Shown one piece after another: positions 41,023-51,921 of a DNA stretch of 64,000 bases (positions within the stretch are counted from its first letter, which is position 1; every line of letters starts with the position of its first letter). The DNA comes from CAZOIA01 sp964579675 (GTDB lineage Bacteria; Planctomycetota; Phycisphaerae; UBA1845; PWPN01): positions 4,950-68,949 of the forward strand of contig CAZOIA010000004.1 in assembly GCA_964579675.1 (NCBI GenBank), in the 5' to 3' direction. Below the pieces are notes generated by a model that searched no databases, had not been told where the DNA came from, and saw nothing but the letters and a program-made list of their open reading frames with translations. The translations under genes and the position numbers were made by a program.

Positions 41023-42998
41023 TGCAGCCCGACAGCAGCACACTCGCGTGGCTCATCGCGGTGCCGGTGCTCGGCGCGCTGGCGGTGGCTGCCATCGCGC
41101 GCATGCTGCGGCGACGCTGGGTACCCGATGCCGATGCCGTGACGACGGGCACGCTGGCGGCGGTTCTGGTCATGGCCGCATTTCTGACGGCGTTTCATCT
41201 GATCGCCTTGGGGCGGATGTTGGAGCTGCTATCGGGCCTGTCGGTGGGCGGCATCACGGCGCTGTTCGTGCTGTTCCTGGAGATCGCGCTGGTTCTGATG
41301 ATCCGATACTCACCGGCGGCGCCGGTTTCCAGGCGAGCGCTTTCCCGGTGGGGCGGGCCAAGCCGGGCGGATTGGCTGTGTCTGGTGCCGGTGGTCGGCG
41401 CGCACCTCCTGCTCATGGTCGAAGCGCTGTCTCGGACGCCGACGGGCCATGATGCCCTGAAGTATCATCTGCCGTTGGCGGTAATGTGGATCCGCACCGA
41501 CGCGCTGATCGTGAGACCCGACATCTGGATGTTCGCCCTGCCGGGCAATGGTCATCTGCCCATGTGGTGGCTGCTGAAGTCCGGCGTCGAGCACCTGGCC
41601 AGTCTGGCCTACTGGCCGGCGGGCGTCCTGCTGGCCGGCGCGGTCTGGTCGATCGTGCGGACCCAGCGGGGCTCGCGTTTCGCGGGAATCCTGGCCGTGG
41701 CCATCGTGCTCTCGACCCACCTGGTGGTGTGGCAGATGTATGCCGGCTACATCGACCTGTTCGGGACGGCCTTCCTGGCGGCGGGTATTGCCTCGTTTCT
41801 GCTGGCGGTATCAGAAAAAGAGCGGACGCGGCCGGCCCGGCGACTCCTCGTTGTCATCGCGGGGCTGGCGATCGGCATCGCGCTGGGCACCAAACCGGTC
41901 AACTGGGGTTACGGCCTTGCCGTCGCGGTGTTCTTCTTCGTCGTTCACCTGTACCGCAACCGCCGGCAATTAGACCTGGTGTTCCTTCTGCCGGTGTTTT
42001 GTCTGGCGTGCTTGGCCTGCTCGATGTTCTGGTTCCTGCGGGCCGCGGTCGAGACGGGCAACCCGTTCTGCCCCATCCAGGTGACGGTCGGTGACCACGT
42101 ACTCCTGAAAGGCTTTGATATCGGCTGGACCGGGCAGGACCCGCCACTGTACATGCTTGCGTCGCTGGGGGGCATCATTGAGTTGCTGCGACGGTTGCCC
42201 GGCTTTGCGGCGACGGTGGATGTGAAGGTCGGGGGCGTCGGGCCGCTGTTTTCGATGTTCGTCCCGCCCGGCATGCTGATCGCCGTGGCCGGCGTCACGC
42301 TGAGAGGACGACGGGCCATGCGCCACGATCGGCTCGTGGTGCTGCTGCTCACCGGTATTCTGTTCGCGGTCTGGGTTCTTGCGATTCGGCACTACGGCCG
42401 GTTCGGGATCATCTATCTGGTGATGGCCACCTGCCTGGCAGCGCCGGTTGTCGGGTGGGTGGCCCGGTTCTGGCCCCGCGTGATCTATGGCGCCGCGCTG
42501 GTGGCAACCTGCCTGGCCTGCGCCACGGTGACGATCGTTCCCTGCGACAGCTTGTGCCGCCGGATCCTGGCCAACGATCTTTCGCGTGCGCACTACTACC
42601 ACATTCCCAAGCTGATCGATGGTTTTCCTGCGGGAACGCGCATTGCCAATCTGACCTCACCGAAGTTGATCGGGGCCCGTGGCCTGACCTATCCCCTGTA
42701 CGGCAAGGGCTTGAAGAACGATGTCATCGACTTCATGACAATCGAGGCGTTGTTCCCGGACCTCAGGCCGACCGTCGAGCAGCTTCAGGAGCTGGACGTG
42801 GAATACGTGTTCCTCCGCGAGCCCATTACCGACGACTGGACCGACGGGACTCGACTTGAACTGATCTACCAGGATCGGGAGGATCCGAACCGCCCGCCCA
42901 CCACGCCCGCCTCACGCATCTATCGCGTGCCCGCCCCCGACACCGAGGCCCGTCACGCAGTAGCGATGACGAGGACCCCCGGCTCAAGTCATCGCTGA
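41019..42998 (+). CDS. Polytopic membrane protein, GT-C glycosyltransferase-like
   Basis: The 659-residue protein starts at 41019. It has about ten or more hydrophobic helices (for example TLAAVLVMAAFLTAFHLIALG, ALFVLFLEIALVLMI, FAGILAVAIVLSTHLVVW, LAVAVFFFVVHLY, LVFLLPVFCLACLACSMFWFL). A lumenal-type acidic motif TPTGHDALKYHLPLAVMWIR lies near residue 140; this D/H motif in the first large loop is common in GT-C enzymes and dolichyl-type sugar transferases. The C-terminal 120 residues are soluble. Specific donor and acceptor are unknown. Confidence 0.65.
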   Translation: MMQPDSSTLAWLIAVPVLGALAVAAIARMLRRRWVPDADAVTTGTLAAVLVMAAFLTAFHLIALGRMLELLSGLSVGGITALFVLFLEIALVLMIRYSPAAPVSRRALSRWGGPSRADWLCLVPVVGAHLLLMVEALSRTPTGHDALKYHLPLAVMWIRTDALIVRPDIWMFALPGNGHLPMWWLLKSGVEHLASLAYWPAGVLLAGAVWSIVRTQRGSRFAGILAVAIVLSTHLVVWQMYAGYIDLFGTAFLAAGIASFLLAVSEKERTRPARRLLVVIAGLAIGIALGTKPVNWGYGLAVAVFFFVVHLYRNRRQLDLVFLLPVFCLACLACSMFWFLRAAVETGNPFCPIQVTVGDHVLLKGFDIGWTGQDPPLYMLASLGGIIELLRRLPGFAATVDVKVGGVGPLFSMFVPPGMLIAVAGVTLRGRRAMRHDRLVVLLLTGILFAVWVLAIRHYGRFGIIYLVMATCLAAPVVGWVARFWPRVIYGAALVATCLACATVTIVPCDSLCRRILANDLSRAHYYHIPKLIDGFPAGTRIANLTSPKLIGARGLTYPLYGKGLKNDVIDFMTIEALFPDLRPTVEQLQELDVEYVFLREPITDDWTDGTRLELIYQDREDPNRPPTTPASRIYRVPAPDTEARHAVAMTRTPGSSHR

Positions 42999-43038
42999 AC
43001 ATAAGACCCATCACGAGACCTCGCTGCGGCACCGGTGC

Positions 43039-44253
43039 TCAACCGGCCCGGCCATAGTCGGGGATCTTCATCTGTTCGCCGTCCTTGAGCGCCGACTGGT
43101 GGGCGATGATGCCGGGAACCGTGTACGCGACCGCTTCGTAGACGTCCACGAACGGGGGCCGGTCCTCGAGCAGGGCGCTGACGAACTCGTGCGTCAGGAA
43201 CGTATGCGAGCCACCGTGGCCGCTCGCTTTCCGCAGCGGCTCGGGCAGCATGTCCGTGTCGTAGTGTTTTGGGATCTCGATCGGTTCGGTCCGGTGGCCG
43301 GGGTTGGGGTACCCGACCATGGCCGGTATCCCCCCGGGCCGCGGCATGAAGAACGACATCTTGTCGCCGTAAAGCTCGCCGCGCTCCGTCCCGCCCGCCG
43401 CCACGTGCCAGAAGACCGACACCCGTGACGAATGACCGCCCGAGGTCTTGAAGAAACCGCTCGTGTTCCAGAAGGGGTTGTGGTAGAGGTTCGATTGCAG
43501 CACCTCGTGCCCGTCGCCCCACCCGATCGCGCTGACCTCGGTGAACCGTTCGCCGGTCACGCTGGTCAGGATGCCCGTGCAGTGCGTCGGGTAATGCATA
43601 GGCGGGAGCCCGTGCCGCCAGGTGGGCAGGCCCCGCTCGTCGAAGTACAGCCCGATGAGCCCCTCGTGGTGGTACTCCATCTCCGAGTAGAAGATCTCGC
43701 CGAACTTGCCCTTGTTGAACCAGTTGCGGCAGGAGATGACTTCCTGACGGTAGACGCTGGTCTCGGCCATCATGTAACTGCGGCCCGTACGTTTGACGGC
43801 GTCGATGAGCTTCTCGCAGCCTCCCACGGTCATGGCGGCCGGTACGGCCGAGATCACGTGCTTGCCGGCCTCCATCGCCTTGACCGCGTGGTAAACGTGC
43901 AGCGGGGCAGGCGTGAACACGGCAATGGCATCCACGTTCTTGTCCTTGATCAGGTTGTGGAAGTCGTCGTAGCCCACGTCGCACTGGTACCGTTTCCTCA
44001 GGCGATCGAGCGCCTCCGGGCGAATGTCGCACACGGCCTTGACGACCGAGTTGGGATGCTCGTGCCAATAGAAGCTGCATCCGAACCCGCCGCCGACGAC
44101 GCCCATGCGGACCTTCTTGCCATCCGCGCCGTCGGCCGCCGTGGCTGATGAGGTCATTGCCGGTCCGATGGTAGTCGCCGCCACCGCGGCTGAACTCATG
44201 CCCTTGATGAACGAACGACGCGTCATGTCCGCATGATCGTGGCTCGGTGCCAT
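43039..44253 (-). CDS. Tat-exported Gfo/Idh/MocA-family protein without the EKP motif
   Basis: The ATG at 44253 has GGAGG 7 nt upstream. The 404-residue protein has a twin-arginine signal (MTRRSFIKGMSSAAVAATT). The dinucleotide-binding fold follows (KVRMGVVGGGFGCSFYWHEHP) with DIRPEALDRLRKRY and AVFTPAPLHVYHAVKAMEAGKHVISAVP. Gfo/Idh enzymes normally have EKP after GKHV, where Lys is catalytic; here it is AVP, so ordinary oxidoreductase chemistry is doubtful. The C-terminal part (HPTHCTGILTSVTGERFTEVSAIGWGDGHE) is typical. It may act in the periplasm on sugars. Confidence 0.8.
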   Translation of the reverse strand: MAPSHDHADMTRRSFIKGMSSAAVAATTIGPAMTSSATAADGADGKKVRMGVVGGGFGCSFYWHEHPNSVVKAVCDIRPEALDRLRKRYQCDVGYDDFHNLIKDKNVDAIAVFTPAPLHVYHAVKAMEAGKHVISAVPAAMTVGGCEKLIDAVKRTGRSYMMAETSVYRQEVISCRNWFNKGKFGEIFYSEMEYHHEGLIGLYFDERGLPTWRHGLPPMHYPTHCTGILTSVTGERFTEVSAIGWGDGHEVLQSNLYHNPFWNTSGFFKTSGGHSSRVSVFWHVAAGGTERGELYGDKMSFFMPRPGGIPAMVGYPNPGHRTEPIEIPKHYDTDMLPEPLRKASGHGGSHTFLTHEFVSALLEDRPPFVDVYEAVAYTVPGIIAHQSALKDGEQMKIPDYGRAG

Positions 44254-44293
44254 TGCACACCTCCGGTTCGTGTTCCGCACGTCAAACAACGCA

Positions 44294-44860
44294 TCAGCCG
44301 CCACCGCCAAGCCCAGCCCGTGAAACGACGTGGTAAGTCGGGCCGCTGGGGCGGAGGATCGATTGAAACAGCACCAGCTCCCCGGCAACAAAAGGGCCGG
44401 CCGAGAACTGCGATTCGCATTCGACCGCCGCCCGAATCTCCCGCGATGCACGACTATCACGCACCCGCCCCACAGTCAGGTGAGGGACGTACTTGCGGTT
44501 TTCCTTCTTGAACCCAAGCTCGGCGCAGGCCTGCTCGCACGCCCGCTGGCAGTCGATAAGCGTTTGTGGTGGGTCGATGATGCCCGCCCATACGATCCGG
44601 GCTTGCCCACCCGGCGGGAAGCAACCCGTCCCTCGCAGTTCGAGTTCAAACGGCCCGTACTCACCGGCGACCGTGGCGGCGGCTTGACAGACCGACGGCA
44701 CCTTCTCGTCAGGCACCTCGCCCAGGAACTTGAGCGTCAGATGGATCTGGTCCGACCTCATCCACCGTACCGCCCTGCCCAACGAGCTCAAACGCTCCTG
44801 CAACTCGGCCAGACGATCACGTACATCCGCCGGCAGCTCAATCGCCAGGAAGCAACGCAT
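44294..44860 (-). CDS. thpR: RNA 2',3'-cyclic phosphodiesterase (ThpR/LigT family)
   Basis: The 188-residue product begins MRCFLAIELPADVRDRLAELQERL and has both family HxT motifs: HLTLKFLGEVP and HLTVGRVRDSR. These histidines cleave the 2',3'-cyclic phosphate of RNA ends. The family start (MRxFxAIxLP) sets the ATG at 44860; two ATGs lie upstream in frame. No strong Shine-Dalgarno was seen. It lies 40 bp upstream of the Gfo/Idh gene on the same strand and may be co-transcribed. Confidence 0.93.
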   Translation of the reverse strand: MRCFLAIELPADVRDRLAELQERLSSLGRAVRWMRSDQIHLTLKFLGEVPDEKVPSVCQAAATVAGEYGPFELELRGTGCFPPGGQARIVWAGIIDPPQTLIDCQRACEQACAELGFKKENRKYVPHLTVGRVRDSRASREIRAAVECESQFSAGPFVAGELVLFQSILRPSGPTYHVVSRAGLGGGG

Positions 44861-45264
44861 GGCCGTCATCTTACGCATGATCGCAGGAGCGGCAAGGATG
44901 CGGCAGGCAGAGCGACTGGTCTCCTTCTTGCTCCCCTCGAGGTGCCCATAACGGCTCTTACTGCGGAACGGCTGACGTGTTCTAATCACTCAAACTGACC
45001 GGTTCTGTTGCCCGGATGACCATAACTCCAAAGAGCCACGAGCTTTAGCCCGCGCGGCCGTTCCAGCGTGTAGGCAGGCACAATCGCCTCTTGAAACACC
45101 GCGCGGCTGAAGCCCGCGGCTCGTCGCTATCGAGACCGGTGATTTGAGTACCCTGGTATGGTTGGCGGGCCCAAGGTAATATGCCCCCCGTTCCTTGTGT
45201 AGACTCGTGGTATCTGGCAGGGATTGGTGGACGAATTCGACGAGGAGTATCTGGAGGATTATCG
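44861..45264. other. Intergenic region thpR-sugar isomerase
   Basis: The 404 bp have no supported gene. They contain a pair of inverted arms listed separately and the leader of the next gene, with GGAGG 8 nt before its ATG. Confidence 0.4.
45033..45122. repeat. Imperfect inverted repeat with GCGGGCTTCAGCC-type arms
   Basis: The left arm 45033-45057 (GAGCCACGAGCTTTAGCC, then CGCGCGG) is matched by the reverse complement of 45099-45122 (GAGCCGCGGGCTTCAGCC, then GCGCGG) with three mismatches and one base offset, about 41 nt apart. The mismatches are mostly transitions, so the pair resembles a decayed mobile or REP-like repeat. It lies between divergent genes. Confidence 0.55.
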
Positions 45265-46233
45265 ATGAGCGAGCAATCGAATCGAAGGGAGTTCTTGCAA
45301 AAGTCGGCGATGACGGCAGCGGCGATGACGGCGGTCGGAGCCGGTGGCGCCAAAGCCCGGGCCGCGGGCAATCCCGTGTCCCTGCCCGAGCCGAAGCGGG
45401 AAGCGGTGCTGAAGCTCTCCGCCCAGGAAGGGCGGGTGGCCGGTGCCAATCTCGACGAGCAGCTCGACAACATGGAGAAGATGGGTTTTGAAGGGCTCGA
45501 GCCCGGCGGAAGGGGGCTTCCCGGCCGCGTTAAGGATCTCAAGAACAAGCTCAAAGGTCGGCCGATCAGGATCAGCGCTATCTGCGCCGGCTTCGAGGGC
45601 TGGATCATCGCGGACAATAAGGAGATCCGCGACAAGGCAATGGGAACCATGAAGGAGATTCTCAACGCGGCGGGCGAACTCGGGTCCACCGGCTTGATCA
45701 TCGTCCCGGCGTTCAATCGTCAGAAGTCTCTGCCGCACAAGCAAGCGAGGCAACTGCTCACGGGGTTTGCCAGGTGGGACAAGAAGGACCGGAAACGAGA
45801 GGGGGCTTTGCTCCAGGAGTTGGGCGATCACGCGGTAAGGGCCGGTACGCGGATTCTCCTGGAGCCGCTCAACCGCGAAGAATGTTACTTCCTTCGCACC
45901 TTGGCCGATGCGGCCTCTATATGCAAGGACCTGGAGAATCCCGGCATTGCCGTGTTGGGCGACTTCTGGCACATGACCTGGGAGGAGACGAGCGACCTGG
46001 GTGCTATCCTCTCCGCGGGCGATTACCTGCACCACATTCACATGGCCAGCCGCCGACGGCGCGTGACACCCGGCGAGGATGGCGAAGCGGACGACTACGT
46101 AGAGGGGTTCAAGGGCCTCAAGCTGATCGGCTACCAGGATTACGTGAGCCTGGAGTGCGGCGCGGTCGGCGATAAGAACGTGGTCGTGCCGGCGTGCGCG
46201 AAGTTGCTTCGCGATCAGTGGGCCAAGGCCTGA
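45265..46233 (+). CDS. Tat-exported sugar phosphate isomerase/epimerase-like protein
   Basis: The ATG at 45265 has GGAGG 8 nt upstream. The 322-residue protein has a twin-arginine-like signal (SNRREFLQKSAMTAAAMTAVGAGG). A xylose-isomerase-like TIM barrel follows: NLDEQLDNMEKMGFEGLEPGG, ISAICAGFEGW, GSTGLIIVPAFN, LEPLNREECYFLRT (metal ligand Glu region), LGDFWHMTWEE, HIHMASRRRRVTPGEDG, YVSLECG. The product is typical of planctomycete secreted sugar isomerase proteins. Exact substrate is unknown. Confidence 0.8.
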   Translation: MSEQSNRREFLQKSAMTAAAMTAVGAGGAKARAAGNPVSLPEPKREAVLKLSAQEGRVAGANLDEQLDNMEKMGFEGLEPGGRGLPGRVKDLKNKLKGRPIRISAICAGFEGWIIADNKEIRDKAMGTMKEILNAAGELGSTGLIIVPAFNRQKSLPHKQARQLLTGFARWDKKDRKREGALLQELGDHAVRAGTRILLEPLNREECYFLRTLADAASICKDLENPGIAVLGDFWHMTWEETSDLGAILSAGDYLHHIHMASRRRRVTPGEDGEADDYVEGFKGLKLIGYQDYVSLECGAVGDKNVVVPACAKLLRDQWAKA

Positions 46234-46359
46234 CCACCGATCCGGGGCGAGCTCGGGTTACCACCGGGCAGGCAGGCGAGTTGGAGTTGACAACCCTCCA
46301 CCGACACGGTGGATAGCTCAAGGCGGCCATTCCGGTGAAGCCGGTAATGGTGGCGGCGA

Positions 46360-47376
46360 TCATGGGACCACTGGGCGCTGGGTCCTCGCGGCTTTCTCGC
46401 AGTATTCGTGGAGCAGTGATACGTAGATATGGTAGTTATCCAGGGAGACGTCGGGAGGGGTCTGATGGTCCACGGAGGGAATGTAGCCGCCGGACCGCAT
46501 GACGGGCAGGAGGCGCTCGAATTCCCCGCGCATCGCCGCTTTCCCCTGGTGCATCACGGTCTTATCGAAGGCGCCGAGCATCTTGAAGCGTGGATGGCGG
46601 TTGCGGATCTCGACGATGTCGCTGCCCGCCCTTTGCTCCAGGGGGGAGACGCCCTCGATTCCGACCTCTCGAAGCCAGGGAATCATTTCGATCACGTCGC
46701 CGTCGGAATCGACGACGGGAATGATCCCGCGTCTCTTAATGGCCGGTATGACCTGACGGTAGTAAGGGGCAAGGAACTCATCGAAGCATGCCTTGGAGAT
46801 CATGGGCCCCTTGTTGTAGGACATATCTTCGGCAAAAGAGATGATGTCGGGGACGCAGACCCGGCACAATGCGCGTAAGAGCCGGAGGGTGTACTCCGCC
46901 AGGTCGGTGTTGATCCGGCAGAGCAGCTCCGGTTGGTCGTGGAAAGCACACAGGTGGGGTTCGATACCGAGCAAATCACGCGGGAACCAGAAGAACCCGT
47001 CGATCTGAAGCCAGACGAACACATCACCCTCTCGCTGCTCGGCGGCATACTGCCCCACCTCGTCCAGGTCGAACGTCGGGTCGGAGAACAGGGCCCTGAC
47101 GAGCCTTTCGTACTCGTCCGCGTTCCGTACGAGACCGGCGTCAGGGGCGCATTCGGCCCGCGGGGGAAGGCGGGTTCGGGGCGTCAACCAGAAGATCCGG
47201 TGGACGTCGAGCCCGAGGTAGCGTGCGATCTCGCCGTGCCCGGTCAACTCCCGCGGCAAGCCTTCCTCGTACCAGCGGTCAAGCGTCTGGTCCCACCACC
47301 AGTAGGACTCGATGGCAGGCAGACGGTCCACCGGCTCGAAGGCCATCACGGCCTGGAAGCGTTCCCGGGTGTTCAT
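46360..47376 (-). CDS. URO-D superfamily protein without zinc ligands
   Basis: The 338-residue protein starts at the ATG at 47376 (MNTRERFQAVMAFEPVDRLPAIESYWWWDQTLDRWYEEG). It contains SFAEDMSYNKGPMISKACFDEFLAPYYRQVIPAIKRRGIIPVVDSDGDVIEMIPWL and ends GGYIPSVDHQTPPDVSLDNYHIYVSLLHEY. Where the first URO-D gene has His-X-Cys and a distal Cys, this one has DSD and SVDH, so it has no methyltransferase-type zinc site. It is not a standard HemE. A -10 box lies directly upstream and no Shine-Dalgarno is present. Confidence 0.85.
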   Translation of the reverse strand: MNTRERFQAVMAFEPVDRLPAIESYWWWDQTLDRWYEEGLPRELTGHGEIARYLGLDVHRIFWLTPRTRLPPRAECAPDAGLVRNADEYERLVRALFSDPTFDLDEVGQYAAEQREGDVFVWLQIDGFFWFPRDLLGIEPHLCAFHDQPELLCRINTDLAEYTLRLLRALCRVCVPDIISFAEDMSYNKGPMISKACFDEFLAPYYRQVIPAIKRRGIIPVVDSDGDVIEMIPWLREVGIEGVSPLEQRAGSDIVEIRNRHPRFKMLGAFDKTVMHQGKAAMRGEFERLLPVMRSGGYIPSVDHQTPPDVSLDNYHIYVSLLHEYCEKAARTQRPVVP

Positions 47377-47383
47377 GGTGGGC

Positions 47384-47417
47384 ATTATAGGATGAACGCG
47401 AGAGGTGGCCACCTCTC
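47384..47417 (-). promoter_or_regulatory. -10 box and 18-bp palindromic operator of the second URO-D gene
   Basis: The minus strand has TATAAT (47384-47389) 7 nt before the ATG. Upstream is the perfect palindrome GAGAGGTGGCCACCTCTC (47400-47417), which overlaps the -35 position. A dimeric repressor bound there would block polymerase. No -35 consensus is seen, so an activator role is also possible. Confidence 0.6.
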
Positions 47418-47579
47418 CGCAGGTGCTCAGCGTATATCGACACCCCAACGGGGCGCAAGTTTAAGGCGGCAGGGTTTTTCGCTGGCGAGGACGGTTTCTG
47501 TCGGATTCGGCCGGCCGCCCGGACTCCAAGCTGGTGGCTCCTGTGTGAGGTTTCACGTTTTCAGTTCCGACTCGGGTCA

Positions 47580-47608
47580 TTGGATTTGCCGCCGGAGTCT
47601 CGTATCAT
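47580..47608 (+). promoter_or_regulatory. Promoter for the ABC-F gene
   Basis: TTGGAT (47580-47585), a 17-bp spacer and TATCAT (47603-47608), with 6 nt to the ATG at 47615. The predicted start of transcription is at the ATG, giving a leaderless message. Confidence 0.5.
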
Positions 47609-47614
47609 CGCAGG

Positions 47615-49555
<1,941 letters not shown>

Positions 49556-49746
49556 GTTCCCGAAGCCGCAAGCGGCAGGCGAGGAACTCGCCGAGAGGCC
49601 GCAAGGACACGATCGGCCGGGATATCAAGATGCGCGGAGGCGCGGCGTGCCTGCGATACGGCGCCCGCGGGGTGATGAAGCCGCGTGGAGGGAATCAGAA
49701 TCAGAATCAGACGTAATGAATAAGAGTCAATTTGGAGCACGGAAGA

Positions 49747-51921
49747 ATGTGGGAACGGCTCGTGTTGTGGACAATCGTCGTCGGCCTGCTTTGCCTCGGT
49801 CAGGTTGCCGTGGCCCGGGGACCAGACGGCCCGGGCCCATTCCTGGCAGCCAAGACCCTGTTTCAAACCAATACCGGCTACGACCGGCGCATCGCCATCG
49901 CCACTGACGGCGTGATCGTGCACCGGCACGGGGCGGACCCGGCGTCGCTGGCCAACGCCATTTCGTCATGGCAGCAGCAGGGTTACACCGTCGGGCGGAT
50001 GTTCTTCGCCGACTCGGACGCAACGAACGAGTACTGGACCGGCAAGTGGGACGGAGTGCCGCATCCCGACGATGTCGAGCGGAACGCCGCGGGGGAGGTG
50101 GTCAAGTGTGCCGGGGTTCGGCCCTACATGCTGCCCACGGAGGGATGGATACGCTATCTCGAAGAGATGGCCGTCGAGTCGGTGGAGGCAGGGGCGGACG
50201 CCGTTCTGCCCGAGGAACCCCTTGCCCACGTGAGCACCGGCTACGAGGAGAGCTTCAGGAAACTCTGGGTCGAACGCTACGGGCGGCCGTGGGAGCCCCA
50301 GACGAAATCACTCGAAGCGAGATTCCTCACCGCCCAGCTCAAGAATGAACTCTACATCGAACTCGAACGACGCCTGGCCCGGGCCGTCGAACGCCGCGCC
50401 CGGCAGCTTCGAAGGGATGTTGACTTCGTTCTTCCCGTGCACAGCCTGTACAGCAACGTGGCGGCGGATCTGGTGGCGCCACTCGGGACGTCCGCTCAGA
50501 TCGCCGGCGTTGACGGGTACATCGGCCAGGTATGGACCGGCCCCGTCAACTGGGCGCTTCATCACTACGACTCCCCGGAAGAGAGCTTCTTCGCTTCGGC
50601 CTATCTCCTTTACGACTACTTCGTCGAGTTGACGGCGGGCAGCGGCAGGAAACTGTGGCTTTTGGTTGACCCGGTGGAGGATAATCCGCGGCACGCGTGG
50701 GCGGAGTTTGAGCAGTGGTACCGCCACTGCGTGGTGGCCAAGCTCCTGTTTCCAGGGGTGGATGCGTTCGAGGTCATGCCGTGGCCCGAGCGGATCTTCC
50801 TGCCGGGGCACAGTACGGGGGGAGGAACCCCCGCGCCGGAGCGATTCCGCGTCGTCATCCTGTCGGCGACCCAGGCGCTTCAGGAGCTCCCGCGAGGCGG
50901 GCAGTGGAACCCGCACGCCGGGGCCCAGTCGAAAAACGATCCCACCCAGGGGATTGGAGTGGCCCTGGCCGACACGTTGATGTGGGAAGAGGAAACCCCG
51001 CCGCGGTTGCAGGTGACCTACGGTTTGCTCACGCCCCTCGTCCAGGCGGGCGTTCCCGTCTCCGCGTGCGTGATGGAGAGGATCGGGGATTCCCGTTACC
51101 TATTGCGATTCAAGGTGATCGTCCTGTCCTGTGAAGCGTGGAAACCGACCAGCGCGGAAATGAACTTTGCCCTGGTCGAGTGGGCAAGGGCAGGCGGTTC
51201 GTTGATCGTCCTGGGCGGGGCCGACGACCTGGATGGTGCCCCTTTCTGGTGGCACAAGCTTGGCCATGCTTCGCCACTGCATCACCTGCTGGCGGAACTT
51301 GGTGCGGCGAACGTTGACCAGGACGGTGATCATGCCGTGGGCCGGGGTTGGGTCTTCCGGCGCAAGGCCTCACCGAGGCGTTTCGGAGATCCGGCCGTTG
51401 CCCGCGATGAGTACTTCCCGCTGGTCGAGCTGGGGCTGGCGAAGAGCGGGGTCCCGGGGAAGCTGAAAACGCCGGGCAGCTTCTGCCTGCGGCGAGGACC
51501 ATTCATCATCGCCCATGCGGCCGGCACACCGCTTGAGCTGCCGGGCAAGCTCGTGGACATATTCGACCCCGAGCTGCCGGTCCTTCAGAACGTGGTTCTC
51601 AAGCGCGGGGCGAGCGGTCTTTACCGTGACGTAAGCGCGATCGTTTCCGCCAAGGGCGGCCAGCCCTGCGTGCTTCACGCCACTCATCGCTTGATGAGTG
51701 AAGAGTACAAGCGGGGCATCTTGCGGGTTGTGATACGCGGCCCCGCGGAAACGCCGGCCGTTGTCCGGCTCTTCACTGCCGGCAAGACGCTCACGAGCGC
51801 AGCGGCCCGCGATGCCGCCCACGCTAAACGCGACGTGCAATGGCAGCAGGACGGTTCAACGGTCCTGGCGCGGTTCCCGAACGATCCGGCCGGCGCGGCG
51901 CTGGAGGTCCGGCTGAAGTGA
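49747..51921 (+). CDS. Exported GH42-like or related TIM-barrel protein
   Basis: The start ATG at 49747 has GGAG/GGAAG upstream. The 724-residue protein has a signal peptide (LVLWTIVVGLLCLGQVAVARG). A TIM-barrel-like part follows (YTVGRMFFADSDATNEYWTGKWDGVPHPDDVERNAAGEVVKCAGVRPYMLPTEGWIRYLEEMAVESVEAGADAVLPEEPL), with Glu pairs that may be catalytic. A GATase-like domain comes later (KVIVLSCEAWKPTSAEMNFALVEWARAGGSLIVLGGADDL). This order parallels the larger GH42-like gene at 37000. It lacks a full GH42 match and the substrate is unknown. Confidence 0.6.
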   Translation: MWERLVLWTIVVGLLCLGQVAVARGPDGPGPFLAAKTLFQTNTGYDRRIAIATDGVIVHRHGADPASLANAISSWQQQGYTVGRMFFADSDATNEYWTGKWDGVPHPDDVERNAAGEVVKCAGVRPYMLPTEGWIRYLEEMAVESVEAGADAVLPEEPLAHVSTGYEESFRKLWVERYGRPWEPQTKSLEARFLTAQLKNELYIELERRLARAVERRARQLRRDVDFVLPVHSLYSNVAADLVAPLGTSAQIAGVDGYIGQVWTGPVNWALHHYDSPEESFFASAYLLYDYFVELTAGSGRKLWLLVDPVEDNPRHAWAEFEQWYRHCVVAKLLFPGVDAFEVMPWPERIFLPGHSTGGGTPAPERFRVVILSATQALQELPRGGQWNPHAGAQSKNDPTQGIGVALADTLMWEEETPPRLQVTYGLLTPLVQAGVPVSACVMERIGDSRYLLRFKVIVLSCEAWKPTSAEMNFALVEWARAGGSLIVLGGADDLDGAPFWWHKLGHASPLHHLLAELGAANVDQDGDHAVGRGWVFRRKASPRRFGDPAVARDEYFPLVELGLAKSGVPGKLKTPGSFCLRRGPFIIAHAAGTPLELPGKLVDIFDPELPVLQNVVLKRGASGLYRDVSAIVSAKGGQPCVLHATHRLMSEEYKRGILRVVIRGPAETPAVVRLFTAGKTLTSAAARDAAHAKRDVQWQQDGSTVLARFPNDPAGAALEVRLK

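Noticed and set aside
45045..45716. Minus-strand frame opposite the sugar isomerase
   Set aside because: It is a shadow of a clear plus-strand TIM-barrel gene.
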